A stretch of 13,898 nucleotides of DNA from Aquimarina sp. (lineage in GTDB: Bacteria; Bacteroidota; Bacteroidia; Flavobacteriales; Flavobacteriaceae): the NCBI GenBank assembly GCA_020628975.1, contig JAHDEF010000001.1, positions 30,723-44,620 on the forward strand, given 5' to 3'. Position 1 is the stretch's first letter. The number at the start of each line of letters is the position of its first letter. The translations under genes were made by a program, and so were the position numbers. Below the pieces are notes generated by a model. It was not told the origin of the DNA. It searched no databases and saw only the letters and a list, made by a program, of their open reading frames with translations. Shown here piece by piece: positions 1 through 7,803 of this stretch.

Positions 1-264
1 AAATTCCTCTACAGTACCATGGGTATGTTCGCAAAGTAATTTTATCAATTGAAACGGATGCTGTGCAAAACCATAAAGTTCGGTTCTATTACAAGTAGAA
101 ATAACGAGCAAAGACGGAATGTGTTCACTCCTTGCTCTTTTAATTATGTGTTCTTGATTTGTATCACTAATACTAAAGTTTCCACGTGTTTCTACATCGG
201 CTTTCTTGTAGTTAAGACCGATACAGTAGAAATTTAATTTTGAAACTTCGGTGGATACGTGCAT
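1..264 (-). CDS. hemA: Glutamyl-tRNA reductase, N-terminal part (runs off the left edge)
   Basis: On the reverse strand an ATG at 264-262 opens a frame that stays open for 88 codons to base 1. The protein contains ISTCNRTELYGFA, the hallmark active-site segment of glutamyl-tRNA reductase; Cys58 is the expected catalytic thiol that attacks glutamyl-tRNA(Glu). The preceding GLNYKKADVETRGNFSI matches the family's usual N-terminal GxNHKTAxxxxRE-type segment. The enzyme makes glutamate-1-semialdehyde from glutamyl-tRNA with NADPH, the first committed step of tetrapyrrole and haem synthesis by the C5 route, in the cytoplasm. Only the start of the catalytic domain is present; the NADPH-binding and dimerisation domains lie outside the window. 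The gene is divergent from the AraC-type gene at 431, and a promoter-like box pair lies just upstream (285-316). The family call is secure. Confidence 0.92.
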   Translation of the reverse strand, partial: MHVSTEVSKLNFYCIGLNYKKADVETRGNFSISDTNQEHIIKRARSEHIPSLLVISTCNRTELYGFAQHPFQLIKLLCEHTHGTVEEF

Positions 265-284
265 ATAATAACGCTAGCTGTTTG

Positions 285-316
285 CAAAATTAGGCGCACT
301 TATTTGTAAAAAACAA
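285..316 (-). promoter_or_regulatory. Bacteroidetes-type promoter of hemA
   Basis: Read on the reverse strand, TTG at 316-314 is followed after 21 nt by TAATTTTG (292-285). This fits the Flavobacterium consensus of TTG, a spacer of about 17-23 nt, then TAnnTTTG. The -7 box ends 20 nt upstream of the hemA ATG, implying a very short leader. AT-rich DNA produces such boxes by chance, so this is a prediction supported by position and spacing. Confidence 0.5.
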
Positions 317-430
317 CGCTAAAAGAATTTTAAATACCGTCGTTGGATTTTAGATGTGATTAAATGTGAAAATATCGCAAAAAACATAGTGTCTGAATGA
401 TAAAGTCGTATTTTTGAGTATTAGTTTAGA

Positions 431-1351
431 ATGAATAAAAATAAAAGAAATCAACTGTTTATGGAGTTTCAGCAAAAAAATGTCGCAGAAGGTTTACTTG
501 AAGAAATTTGGATTGAAGATCACTTTCAAGTATTAAAAATGAAAAATGATAAAGATTTTTCGCAAACAGTTGTTCGTGAAATTGATAGTAGTTTCATTCA
601 ATTTCATTACACCATTAAGGGAAGCGGTATTTTTAGTTTTAACAACGGCTCATACACATTACCCATTCACGACGAAACTTCTTTGCTGCTTTATAATCCA
701 CAACGAAGTCTACCAATGAATTTGGAATTGAAACCTAATACATGGATTGTTTCTTTAATTATTTCCATTAAAAAATTCCATAGTCTTTTTTCGTCTGATG
801 CACATTATATTCCATTTTTAAGTGAGGATAACAAGGATAAGAAATACTACAATGATATGCCGATTTCACCTTCTATGGCAGTTGTATTAAATCAATTAAT
901 AAATTTCACTGTGCATCCTTCATTAAATAGCGTATATCACAAGGCAAAGGCTTACGAGTTATTATGCCTTCATTTTAACAAGCCCGGTGATGCAGATGTA
1001 GAACAGTGTCCTTTTTTAGCCGATGAGTTAAATGTCCAAAAAATTAAAAAAGCTAAAGACATTATCATTGACCGCATGTCAGAACCGCCAAGTTTACAAG
1101 ATTTGGCATTAGAAGTGGGGTTGTCACTAGGCAAATTAAAGGATGGTTTTAAGCAAATTTATGGAGAACCTGTCTATACTTTCCTTTATGATCACAAAAT
1201 GGAATTGGCATGCAAATTATTATCTCAGGGCGATAATGTAAACGAAGTAGGTTTAAAGCTAGGTTATAGTACTTCTAGTCATTTTATAGCAGCATTTAAA
1301 AAGAAATACAACACTACACCAAAAAAATATGTGGGCGCTTTAAGTAGATAG
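431..1351 (+). CDS. AraC-family transcriptional regulator
   Basis: A 306-residue protein of normal AraC-family length. The C-terminal third carries the double helix-turn-helix: first HTH about residues 218-243 (PPSLQDLALEVGLSLGKL), second about 270-293 (NVNEVGLKLGYSTSSHFIAA), followed by the family-typical FKKKYNTTPKKY tail. The order 'LA.EVG.S...L...FK..YG.....Y' then 'VGLKLGYS..SHF..AFKK..' is diagnostic. The N-terminal two thirds form a less conserved putative ligand-sensing domain without a signal peptide or membrane segment, resembling the PchR-like group. It is transcribed away from hemA across a 166 bp shared upstream region, so it may respond to a metabolite linked to haem or iron, or simply autoregulate. 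It is 850 bp from the GH86 gene with a terminator between them, so control of the agarase is not implied. The effector is unknown. Confidence 0.9.
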   Translation: MNKNKRNQLFMEFQQKNVAEGLLEEIWIEDHFQVLKMKNDKDFSQTVVREIDSSFIQFHYTIKGSGIFSFNNGSYTLPIHDETSLLLYNPQRSLPMNLELKPNTWIVSLIISIKKFHSLFSSDAHYIPFLSEDNKDKKYYNDMPISPSMAVVLNQLINFTVHPSLNSVYHKAKAYELLCLHFNKPGDADVEQCPFLADELNVQKIKKAKDIIIDRMSEPPSLQDLALEVGLSLGKLKDGFKQIYGEPVYTFLYDHKMELACKLLSQGDNVNEVGLKLGYSTSSHFIAAFKKKYNTTPKKYVGALSR

Positions 1352-1780
1352 TTTTTAGTAAATTACTTACAAATGGTAGTTTTTAGTCGTTTTGTGGCGC
1401 CTTTTTAAGATTAAATGTCCTAATTGTTTTAATATATCTTTTTTTATACTAGAAGAATAAACTTGACATAGCATAGAAAAAATTTCCTTTTTGTGGCTAT
1501 TGAAGATTTTTGCAACTAGACAAAAACTATACACCTATTTCAGAACCCCTTGTAAACTATAGATTTGTGACAACAACTAATCAAAAAACTAAATGCTCAA
1601 AACTAAAATACCCTTTATTGATTATTTGTCCGATAATCTACCCATTTTAAAACCTACTTAGCTTAATTATTGCTTCTGTAAAGGTGTTTTGAAAATAGAT
1701 TTTGTGGTAATTTTTCTTTCTCAAAACAAAATATTAAAGTAAACCTAATGTAACGTTAGGCGGTTTATGATTAGTAAGTG

Positions 1781-1806
1781 AGGCCCACTTCGGTGGGTCT
1801 TTTTTA
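1781..1806 (+). terminator. Rho-independent terminator
   Basis: An 8-bp stem AGGCCCAC / GTGGGTCT with one G-T wobble closes a TTCG tetraloop and runs directly into a T tract (1800-1805). This is a classic rightward intrinsic terminator. It ends whatever transcript comes from the left and isolates the GH86 gene from the regulator gene. Confidence 0.8.
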
Positions 1807-2091
1807 AACTTCGTTACAAATCTAAACACGATGGAAACATTATACCAATCTTAAAAAGTTTCACCTTTGATTATACAGTAGACAATTATCAAAGAGTCAA
1901 TAAATCTATTTGGATTTTCCTGTAATTGACTTAATAATTTCATTTTAATATGATGGCTGTTTTACAATATGTTTTATTCTAGTTTCATAGCTGTTTTTAA
2001 AATGTAAAAAAATAGAACTTAACCTTTTTTTAACACCTACAGCAATATGTTTATTAACAGTGTTTTAGGTGGTTTTTTGTGACTAAAAAGA

Positions 2092-2121
2092 GTGTTTTTT
2101 ACGATGAAGAGCAAAAAACAC
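2092..2121. promoter_or_regulatory. Perfect 9-bp inverted repeat upstream of the GH86 gene
   Basis: GTGTTTTTT (2092-2100) and AAAAAACAC (2113-2121) are perfect inverted arms separated by 12 nt, 79 bp before the GH86 start codon. The position suits an operator for a dimeric regulator or a leader hairpin. The right arm is followed by CCGTGAAATGCG rather than a T tract, so a rightward terminator is unlikely. Function is inferred from position only. Confidence 0.35.
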
Positions 2122-2200
2122 CCGTGAAATGCGTTAAAATTTAACACTAAATCTACTAGCTTTATACGCTAAGTGAATATACTTAACCAATTAATTAACT

Positions 2201-4348
2201 ATGAACTTTAAACACCTTCCCCTTCGTTTACTACTGCTCGGAACCGTCAGTACAGCGATTGCCCAAGTAGAAGTGGATGTCAACTTCGATATGAAACATA
2301 TCGTTGGCGGACAAGAAACTTTTGATCGTAACAAATTCATCACGTTGCATTCAACTTCTTCAGAAAATGATTACAACGACGAATTAGGAAAATTAGACAC
2401 CTTAATGAATATCTATGATGCCTACAATGGTCGTGATACTGGTCGTATGCGCTTTGTGGGTGATCAAGTTCGAGAAAATGCAAATCGCCCCGGATTTGCT
2501 GATCCAGCTAGTATTCAAGAATGGGGTGATATTCTTAATAATAGCTATGCTAATAGAACTTCTAAACATCCGTTTGAAAAAGGAAGTGTAATAACAGCTG
2601 CACAAGATGTTCCGTTTTACCCTAACGGTGCAAACCCCACAGGTCAAGGGTGGACGTTTTCTACTACCGATACCGCTGATGAACCTTTCGGAGCTGCTTT
2701 AGGTCAGTACATGGGAATTTTCATGCGCGATGTGTATGGAAATGGAGGTACTGATGGAACTCCACGACCTGAATTTGTAGAGGTAATGAATGAACCTGTA
2801 TGGCCTTTAGTAGATATTGGATTACATGGTGGCGGAACTATCGATAATATTTTCAAAATGCACCTAACGGTTGCTGATTCTGTAAGGAAATATAGTCCTT
2901 CTAGTAAAATTGGTGGTTTTTGTACAGCTTTTCCTGATTTAGAAAGAGTTGGTTTACAGCCACAGAATAATGAAATGTTTGGTCAGTGGGAAGAGCGCTG
3001 GAAGCGTTTTATTGACGAAGCAGGGCAGGATATGGACTTCTATTCTATACACCTTTATGATTTTCATAGTATAGGTGGTTTGAAACAGTTGCGTAAAGGA
3101 AGTAATATGGAGGCGACCATGGATATGATCGAGCACTATAGTACTATTTCTCGTGGTGAAATTAAACCTTGGGTTATTTCTGAGTACGGAGGACAGCTAA
3201 ATGATTTTTATGCGCAACCATGGTCACCAGGTCGTGATTGGTTAAATATGAAATCGTTCAGCTCAATGATGATGCAATTTATGGAGCGCCCTGATGTTAT
3301 CGAAAAAACAATTCCTTTTGCTTTAGGTCGTGCTGATTTCTTATTTGGAAATGTGGCAAATGGATTTGCATATCCTTGGCGTATGATGCGTCGTAAAAAT
3401 GAGCCAGCTGAGTATACAGGTGACTGGGTTTTTACAGAATTAATCAAGTTTTATGAATTATGGAGCGATGTTAAAGGAACCCGAGTAGACACTAAATCAT
3501 CGGATCTTGATATTTTGGTAGATGCTTATGTTGATCAAGCTTCAAATACAGGATACTTAATCCTAAATAACCTTGCTGAAAGCGGGAAAAATGTCAATTT
3601 AAATCAATTTGGTTTAGGAGCATCAAATATTTCTAATGTAGAAATTAAGCATTTATATTTAGGTGGAAATAATGCCCCTGTAATTGATGTTGCAAATTCA
3701 ACGACGGCACCAACTTCTGTAGTTTTAAATGCAGAAGCGACAATGATTTTAGCTTTTAGCTTCGATACGCCATTAGCTGTAACTGAAAGCTCACAAGAAG
3801 TGAAGTCTTATGCAACTACTTATAAACAAGCTATTGTAGCTAACCAAACGATTGACTTCACTATTCCAAATGTGCCTATTGGTACTCAAGGAGAAGCCGT
3901 ATTACGTTTAGGTGTTGGTCGTAATTTAGGAGCTTCGCGCACCCCTTCTGTAAGTGTTAATGGAACTGTAATTTATGTTCCAACAGATTATCGTGGAGAT
4001 ACACAAGATCAAAGAGAAACATTCTTTGGTATACTTGAAATAGAAGTGCCTTATAATTTATTAACGGCAGGTTCGAATACTGTATCTGTAACTTTTGATG
4101 ATGATGGTGGATTTGTAAGTAGTTGTGCACTACAAACATTCGATTTTTCTAGAGCTGTAACAAGAACCCCTATTAGTGATAGAAATCGTTTCATAACTTT
4201 TGATAACATTACAGATTTTACACCTATTGGTGGAATTTTGCCAGAAGTAACTGTAGCACAAAAACTAGATTTACAATTGTCATATGGTACGGGTGTTACT
4301 AACCAAGTAGAAGAAGATTTTACATCGCTGCTCAAGTACGTCAATTAG
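2201..4348 (+). CDS. Secreted GH86 beta-agarase/beta-porphyranase, 5' part of a frameshifted gene
   Basis: GH86 enzymes cut internal beta-1,4 bonds of agarose or porphyran. The protein starts with a signal peptide (positive start, LLLLGTVSTAIA, cleavage near A21|Q22). The retaining-barrel domain covers about residues 30-520. FVEVMNEP places the acid/base at Glu198 and WVISEYGG the nucleophile at Glu328; SIHLYDFHS and FDRNKFITLHST also fit the family. Residues about 480-650 are beta-rich, as in the accessory beta-sandwiches known after the GH86 barrel. At Asp660 the first of eight ~140-aa repeats begins (DRNRFITFDN), but after EEDF the frame fails and a TAG follows at 4346-4348. The frame continues downstream to 7761, so this is the front of one gene. 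Agarase and porphyranase cannot be told apart by eye. If the break is real, a soluble enzyme lacking the T9SS signal would result. Confidence 0.88.
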   Translation: MNFKHLPLRLLLLGTVSTAIAQVEVDVNFDMKHIVGGQETFDRNKFITLHSTSSENDYNDELGKLDTLMNIYDAYNGRDTGRMRFVGDQVRENANRPGFADPASIQEWGDILNNSYANRTSKHPFEKGSVITAAQDVPFYPNGANPTGQGWTFSTTDTADEPFGAALGQYMGIFMRDVYGNGGTDGTPRPEFVEVMNEPVWPLVDIGLHGGGTIDNIFKMHLTVADSVRKYSPSSKIGGFCTAFPDLERVGLQPQNNEMFGQWEERWKRFIDEAGQDMDFYSIHLYDFHSIGGLKQLRKGSNMEATMDMIEHYSTISRGEIKPWVISEYGGQLNDFYAQPWSPGRDWLNMKSFSSMMMQFMERPDVIEKTIPFALGRADFLFGNVANGFAYPWRMMRRKNEPAEYTGDWVFTELIKFYELWSDVKGTRVDTKSSDLDILVDAYVDQASNTGYLILNNLAESGKNVNLNQFGLGASNISNVEIKHLYLGGNNAPVIDVANSTTAPTSVVLNAEATMILAFSFDTPLAVTESSQEVKSYATTYKQAIVANQTIDFTIPNVPIGTQGEAVLRLGVGRNLGASRTPSVSVNGTVIYVPTDYRGDTQDQRETFFGILEIEVPYNLLTAGSNTVSVTFDDDGGFVSSCALQTFDFSRAVTRTPISDRNRFITFDNITDFTPIGGILPEVTVAQKLDLQLSYGTGVTNQVEEDFTSLLKYVN

Positions 4349-7300
4349 ATGAAGCTGGAGCCGAAGTTGCTACATCGCCATTTACAACATTAGTGCCTAA
4401 TGAAGCGGACAATGCAGGAATAGTTAATATAACCTATACAGTACCTACACATTTCGATGTGGATGCTACAAATCCGATACCTACGACAGCTGATTTACCA
4501 ACAGGGCATCAACTGGTGTTATTGTTATTTATGGCGACCGATAATAATACAGGTTTTGCAAATGCAAATACGGAGATTATTATAAATGAAATTCCAGATC
4601 GTGAGCGTTCATTAACTTGGGACAATGTAACCGATTTTATTCCTAGTGGGGCTACAACACCTTCATTTTCTGCGGGTCAAGATGTGCCTTTAGCATTAAG
4701 CTATGCTACAGGTTTAACTAATCGCATTGAAGAAGATTTATTTTACATTGCTACTTTGGTGCGTCAAACAGATGAAACCGGAGCTGTAGTAGCGGAATCT
4801 CCTTTTACAACTATTTTAGGAACGGATGCTGCAAATACAGGGAATGTAAACTTTACATACACCATTCCAACGCATTTTGATGAGGCAGCGACCAACCCAT
4901 TACCATCAGGCGCTACCTTGCCAGAGGGGCATGAATTGACCTTATTAATTTTCATGTCAGTAAATGATAATACAGGATTTGCTGATGCGAATACCGCAAT
5001 TACATTAAGTGCTATTCCTAACAGAGATCGTTCTATTTCTTGGGATAACAAATCAACATTTGCTCCAACTGGCCAAGTGATACCAACATTTTTACCGGGG
5101 CAAACATTTTCAACGACTTTAACCTATGCTACAGCATCTTTAAATGATGTAGAAGAAGATTTAAGTTATGTGGCTATGCAATTAACGCAGCTTGATGAAA
5201 ACTTCGCTCAAGTAAATACGAGTACTTTTGAAGGAGTTGTAGATGGTGATCAAATTAACACAGATACCGTTACTTTTGATTATACATTACCAACAGCTTT
5301 TGATGATGGAACAGCCATTCCATTAACGGCTGATTTGCCTACTGGTCACAGATTTTTCTTGTTGATTTTCATGTCCGTAGATAACGATGCAAATTTTGCT
5401 AATGACAATACGGAAATTATAATAACAGATACGTTACCGAATAGAACTAGAACCGTTACTTTTGATAACGTAGCTGATTATATTCCAGCAGGTCAAGCTA
5501 TTCCTGTTTTTGAAGAAGGAGAAACGTTTGCAACAACACTTTCTTACGCAACGGGTATAGAAAATGGTGTTGAAGAGGATTTGACTTATGTTGCTATGCA
5601 AATCAGTCAGTTAGATGAAAATTTTGCGAATGTAAATACAAGTACTTTCCAAGCGGTAGTTACCGATGATGAGGCCAATGCAAATATCGTTTCGTTCGAT
5701 TACACCATACCAGCTACTTTTGATGATGGTACGGCTTTATTACCAACGGCTGATCTTCCTGATGGACATCAATATTTCTTATTGCTATTTATGTCTGTTG
5801 ATGGAGATACTGGTTTTGCTAATGATAATAGAGAAATTATTATTCAAGCACCAATTAGTGACAGAACTCGCGAAATTACATTTGATAATGTAGCAGATTA
5901 TATCCCAGCTACAGGAGTGTTGCCAACATTTGTAGAAGGACAAACATTTGCGACAACACTTACTTATGCTACAGGAGCTAGTGAAGGTATAGAAGAAGAT
6001 CTTGGCTATGTAGCTATGCAGGTGGCACAATTAGATGAGAACTTTACTCAGGTAAACAGAAGTGCTTTCCAAGCGGTAATTTCTGGAGATGAAGTAAACG
6101 CTGATACCGTTACTTTTGATTATGAATTACCTACTACTTTCGAGGATGGTACAACTATTCCAGTAACATGTGATTTACCAGAAGGGCATCGCTTATTCTT
6201 ATTGACTTTTATGTCTGTAAATGGAGATACTGGTTTTGCGGATGCTAATACAGAAATTGTAATCAATGAGTTGAACAGAGACCGAGTATTGGCTTGGGAT
6301 AACGCAGCGGATTATATTCCAACAGGAGCAACTTTACCAACATTTTACGATGGGCAGGTATTCTCAACAACGCTTTCTTATGCTACAGGTATAGAAAACG
6401 GTATTGAAGAAGATTTATCTTATCTAGCTATGCAATTACGTCAAGTAGACCAAGCTGGTGGCGTTGTAGCTACAAGCTCATTTGAAGCAGTTCTAGATGG
6501 AAATGCAACTAATAAAAATGCAGTAACTTTCGATTATACTTTACCATTAACTTATGATAATGGTAACCCAGTGTTGAATTCTGAAAATTTACCGGGAGGT
6601 CATAAATTAATATTGTTAATTTTTATGTCGGTTGATGGCGATACTGCTTTTGCAAATGCAGATACAGAGATCATTATTAACGCACCTGTGCCTGATGTAG
6701 ATCGTGCTATCACTATCGATAATTTAGCAACTTTTATACCTGTTGGCGGAACGTTACCAACTTTTGATGAAGGAACCGTTTTACCACTTGATATTACATA
6801 CAACACAGCAATCTTCCCAAATAGGGTAGAAGATTTGATACAGGTAGCTTTAGAGTTACGTCAGTTAGATCAAGCAGGAGGTGTTGTAAGTCGTTCTATA
6901 CCAGATGTTGTTTTGGGTAATGCAGGAGCAAATGCCGATACCGTTACTTATGATTTTACGCTTCCATCGACATATAATAATGGAAATGATATATTAATCA
7001 CGGAAGAATTACCAGATGGGCATACGTTAGCTATCGTAGCTATTTTAACTGCAGAATACGGTACTGAAAGTGTAGAAACTATTCAAGAAATTATTATTAA
7101 CCGCTTCATTGAAGATCGCGAACGTTTTGTTGCTATCGACAATATCGAGGACTTTATCCCTGAGGGAAGTAGAAGTGGAAAAGTAGTATTTCAATTAGGA
7201 GCTACATTGCCATTAAATATTTCATATGCTACTGGTGTTTCGAATAATTACGAAGAAGATTTAATAGCGATTCGAATTAAATTTGAACAATTAAACGGGA

Positions 7301-7533
7301 AAGGACGTGTTATTAAGTCTACTAAAGCAACGACAGTTGTTTTTGATAATGCTGATAATACTGATGATTTAGTTGTGAACTATACGATTCCAACGAAATT
7401 TAAAGATGGATCGAATGTCCCTCGTAATAGAGTATTACCTCAGGGTAACAGAGTGCGAATCGTAGCTAAATTGATTGCTGAAAATAGAACTAAGTTTGCA
7501 TTCTTTAAGCATGATGTAGTATTACGTCGCTTA
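4178..7533 (+). repeat. Eight tandem ~140-aa (about 420 bp) protein repeats
   Basis: Unit starts by alignment of the (D/N)RxRxxxxDN motif: 4178, 4597, 5020, 5440, 5860, 6274, 6694 and 7114, the last ending at 7533. Unit lengths are 419 (423 when repaired), 423, 420, 420, 414, 420, 420 and 420 bp. Conserved order: DRxRxxxxDN, then (D/T)(Y/F)xPxG, TLxYATG, EEDLxYxAxQ, QLDE, FDYTxP, a G-H pair, LLxFMSV, then D-x-D-T-G-F-A-N-x-N-T-E-I. Units 3-5 are the closest to each other, while 7 and 8 are the most divergent. Alternating hydrophobic residues suggest beta-sandwich domains. I do not recognise the family; carbohydrate-binding or adhesive spacer roles are guesses. Confidence 0.88.
4316..4326 (+). 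other. Frameshift junction (apparent 4-nt deletion)
   Basis: All other repeats read EED-L-x-Y-x-A-x-x-x-x-Q-x-D here; the first reads EED-F-T-S-L-L and stops. From 4324 the frame one base back reads I-A-A-Q-V-R-Q-L-D-E-A-G, an exact continuation. Adding 4 nt restores the full domain length of 141 residues, equal to the next repeat. Two one-step origins fit: ACATACATC reduced to ACATC (restoring EEDFTYIAAQ), or TTTATTTTA reduced to TTTTA (restoring EEDLFYIAAQ, like the neighbouring repeat's EEDLFYIA). Both are single-unit contractions of a tandem tetranucleotide, typical of replication slippage; a sequencing or assembly error remains possible. Confidence 0.85.
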
Positions 7534-7761
7534 ACACCTAATTACGGAATTGCGAATGAAGTAACCATTTTCCCTAATCCAACGGTGAATAGACTGAATA
7601 TTGGAGGCGGATTCGATGGAAACTGGTTTGTGTTCTCTAAGTATTCTAAGCTAGGTTTCTTTGGAAAAGGAAACAAAGTAGATGTATCATTCTTACCTAG
7701 TGGCGTATATTTCATTAAGTTAGAGGGAGAAGATGAAGCTAGAAAATTTATCAAAAGATAA
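4393..7761 (+). CDS. C-terminal continuation of the GH86 protein: tandem repeats plus T9SS sorting domain
   Basis: The longest start-to-stop frame begins at a GTG at 4393, but homologous sequence in the same frame begins at 4324 and no ribosome-binding site precedes the GTG, which lies mid-domain; it is most likely not a real start. The 1122 residues contain the rest of repeat 1, seven further repeats of 138-141 aa, and a C-terminal T9SS type A sorting domain (about residues 1055-1122: NEVTIFPNPTVNRLNI ... LPSGVYFIKLEGEDEARKFIKR). There is no signal peptide, so on its own the product could not be exported. Rejoined to the upstream GH86 part the protein would be about 1854 aa, exported by Sec and then released or anchored by T9SS. 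The repeats probably hold or extend the enzyme on the substrate or cell surface; this is inference. A terminator follows 43 bp after the stop. Confidence 0.8.
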   Translation: MPNEADNAGIVNITYTVPTHFDVDATNPIPTTADLPTGHQLVLLLFMATDNNTGFANANTEIIINEIPDRERSLTWDNVTDFIPSGATTPSFSAGQDVPLALSYATGLTNRIEEDLFYIATLVRQTDETGAVVAESPFTTILGTDAANTGNVNFTYTIPTHFDEAATNPLPSGATLPEGHELTLLIFMSVNDNTGFADANTAITLSAIPNRDRSISWDNKSTFAPTGQVIPTFLPGQTFSTTLTYATASLNDVEEDLSYVAMQLTQLDENFAQVNTSTFEGVVDGDQINTDTVTFDYTLPTAFDDGTAIPLTADLPTGHRFFLLIFMSVDNDANFANDNTEIIITDTLPNRTRTVTFDNVADYIPAGQAIPVFEEGETFATTLSYATGIENGVEEDLTYVAMQISQLDENFANVNTSTFQAVVTDDEANANIVSFDYTIPATFDDGTALLPTADLPDGHQYFLLLFMSVDGDTGFANDNREIIIQAPISDRTREITFDNVADYIPATGVLPTFVEGQTFATTLTYATGASEGIEEDLGYVAMQVAQLDENFTQVNRSAFQAVISGDEVNADTVTFDYELPTTFEDGTTIPVTCDLPEGHRLFLLTFMSVNGDTGFADANTEIVINELNRDRVLAWDNAADYIPTGATLPTFYDGQVFSTTLSYATGIENGIEEDLSYLAMQLRQVDQAGGVVATSSFEAVLDGNATNKNAVTFDYTLPLTYDNGNPVLNSENLPGGHKLILLIFMSVDGDTAFANADTEIIINAPVPDVDRAITIDNLATFIPVGGTLPTFDEGTVLPLDITYNTAIFPNRVEDLIQVALELRQLDQAGGVVSRSIPDVVLGNAGANADTVTYDFTLPSTYNNGNDILITEELPDGHTLAIVAILTAEYGTESVETIQEIIINRFIEDRERFVAIDNIEDFIPEGSRSGKVVFQLGATLPLNISYATGVSNNYEEDLIAIRIKFEQLNGKGRVIKSTKATTVVFDNADNTDDLVVNYTIPTKFKDGSNVPRNRVLPQGNRVRIVAKLIAENRTKFAFFKHDVVLRRLTPNYGIANEVTIFPNPTVNRLNIGGGFDGNWFVFSKYSKLGFFGKGNKVDVSFLPSGVYFIKLEGEDEARKFIKR
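7555..7758 (+). other. Type IX secretion system type A sorting domain
   Basis: The final 68 residues begin NEVTIFPNPTVNRLNI and end LPSGVYFIKLEGEDEARKFIKR. PNP, the short beta-strand pattern, SGVYFIKL and the basic end K-F-I-K-R are the family signature. The domain directs outer-membrane translocation by T9SS, found only in Bacteroidetes, and predicts a secreted or surface-attached enzyme. It lies in the frame beyond the frameshift. Confidence 0.88.
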
Positions 7762-7803
7762 ACTCCTCAATGTAAATCCTTAAGATAAATTCTTATAAAT
7801 CAA

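Larger units (their letters stand above)
1352..2200. other. Long non-coding interval between the regulator and the GH86 gene
   Basis: This 849 bp AT-rich stretch has no convincing coding sequence on either strand and no recognisable tRNA. It contains an 11-nt direct repeat TAGTTTTTAGT (1349-1359 and 1377-1387) at the end of the regulator gene, a weak hairpin CCTAATG/CGTTAGG (1744-1760), a clear terminator hairpin (1781-1806) and a strong inverted repeat (2092-2121). The terminator lies about 430 bp beyond the regulator stop, so a long 3' UTR, a small RNA or a decayed gene may end there; I could not identify which. No exact TTG/TAnnTTTG promoter pair for the downstream gene was found. Confidence 0.5.

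Noticed and set aside
49..237. Rightward 62-codon open frame at the left edge
   Set aside because: It lies entirely antisense to the well-supported hemA coding sequence and has no recognisable protein features.
409..416. TATTTTTG as a promoter box for the AraC-type gene
   Set aside because: It matches TAnnTTTG but has no TTG at suitable spacing and lies only 14 nt before the start codon, leaving almost no leader.
1352..2200. tRNA or riboswitch in the long non-coding interval
   Set aside because: No cloverleaf, T-loop GTTCRA signature or recognisable riboswitch core was seen; only the terminator and inverted repeats stand out.
4316..4348. Programmed -1 ribosomal frameshift joining the two halves
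   Set aside because: The frames do differ by -1, but GAT TTT ACA TCG contains no X-XXY-YYZ slippery heptamer and I see no obvious stimulatory hairpin. A -1 shift would also leave the domain one residue short, whereas a 4-nt loss explains it exactly.
4393..4395. GTG as the start of an independent repeat protein
   Set aside because: It is mid-domain with no ribosome-binding site, the matching sequence starts 69 nt earlier in the same frame, and the product would lack an export signal; it is the tail of the GH86 gene.
4178..7533. CRISPR or DNA-level satellite array
   Set aside because: The periodicity of about 420 bp is in the protein sequence, with a continuous reading frame and diverged DNA; there are no short repeats with unique spacers.
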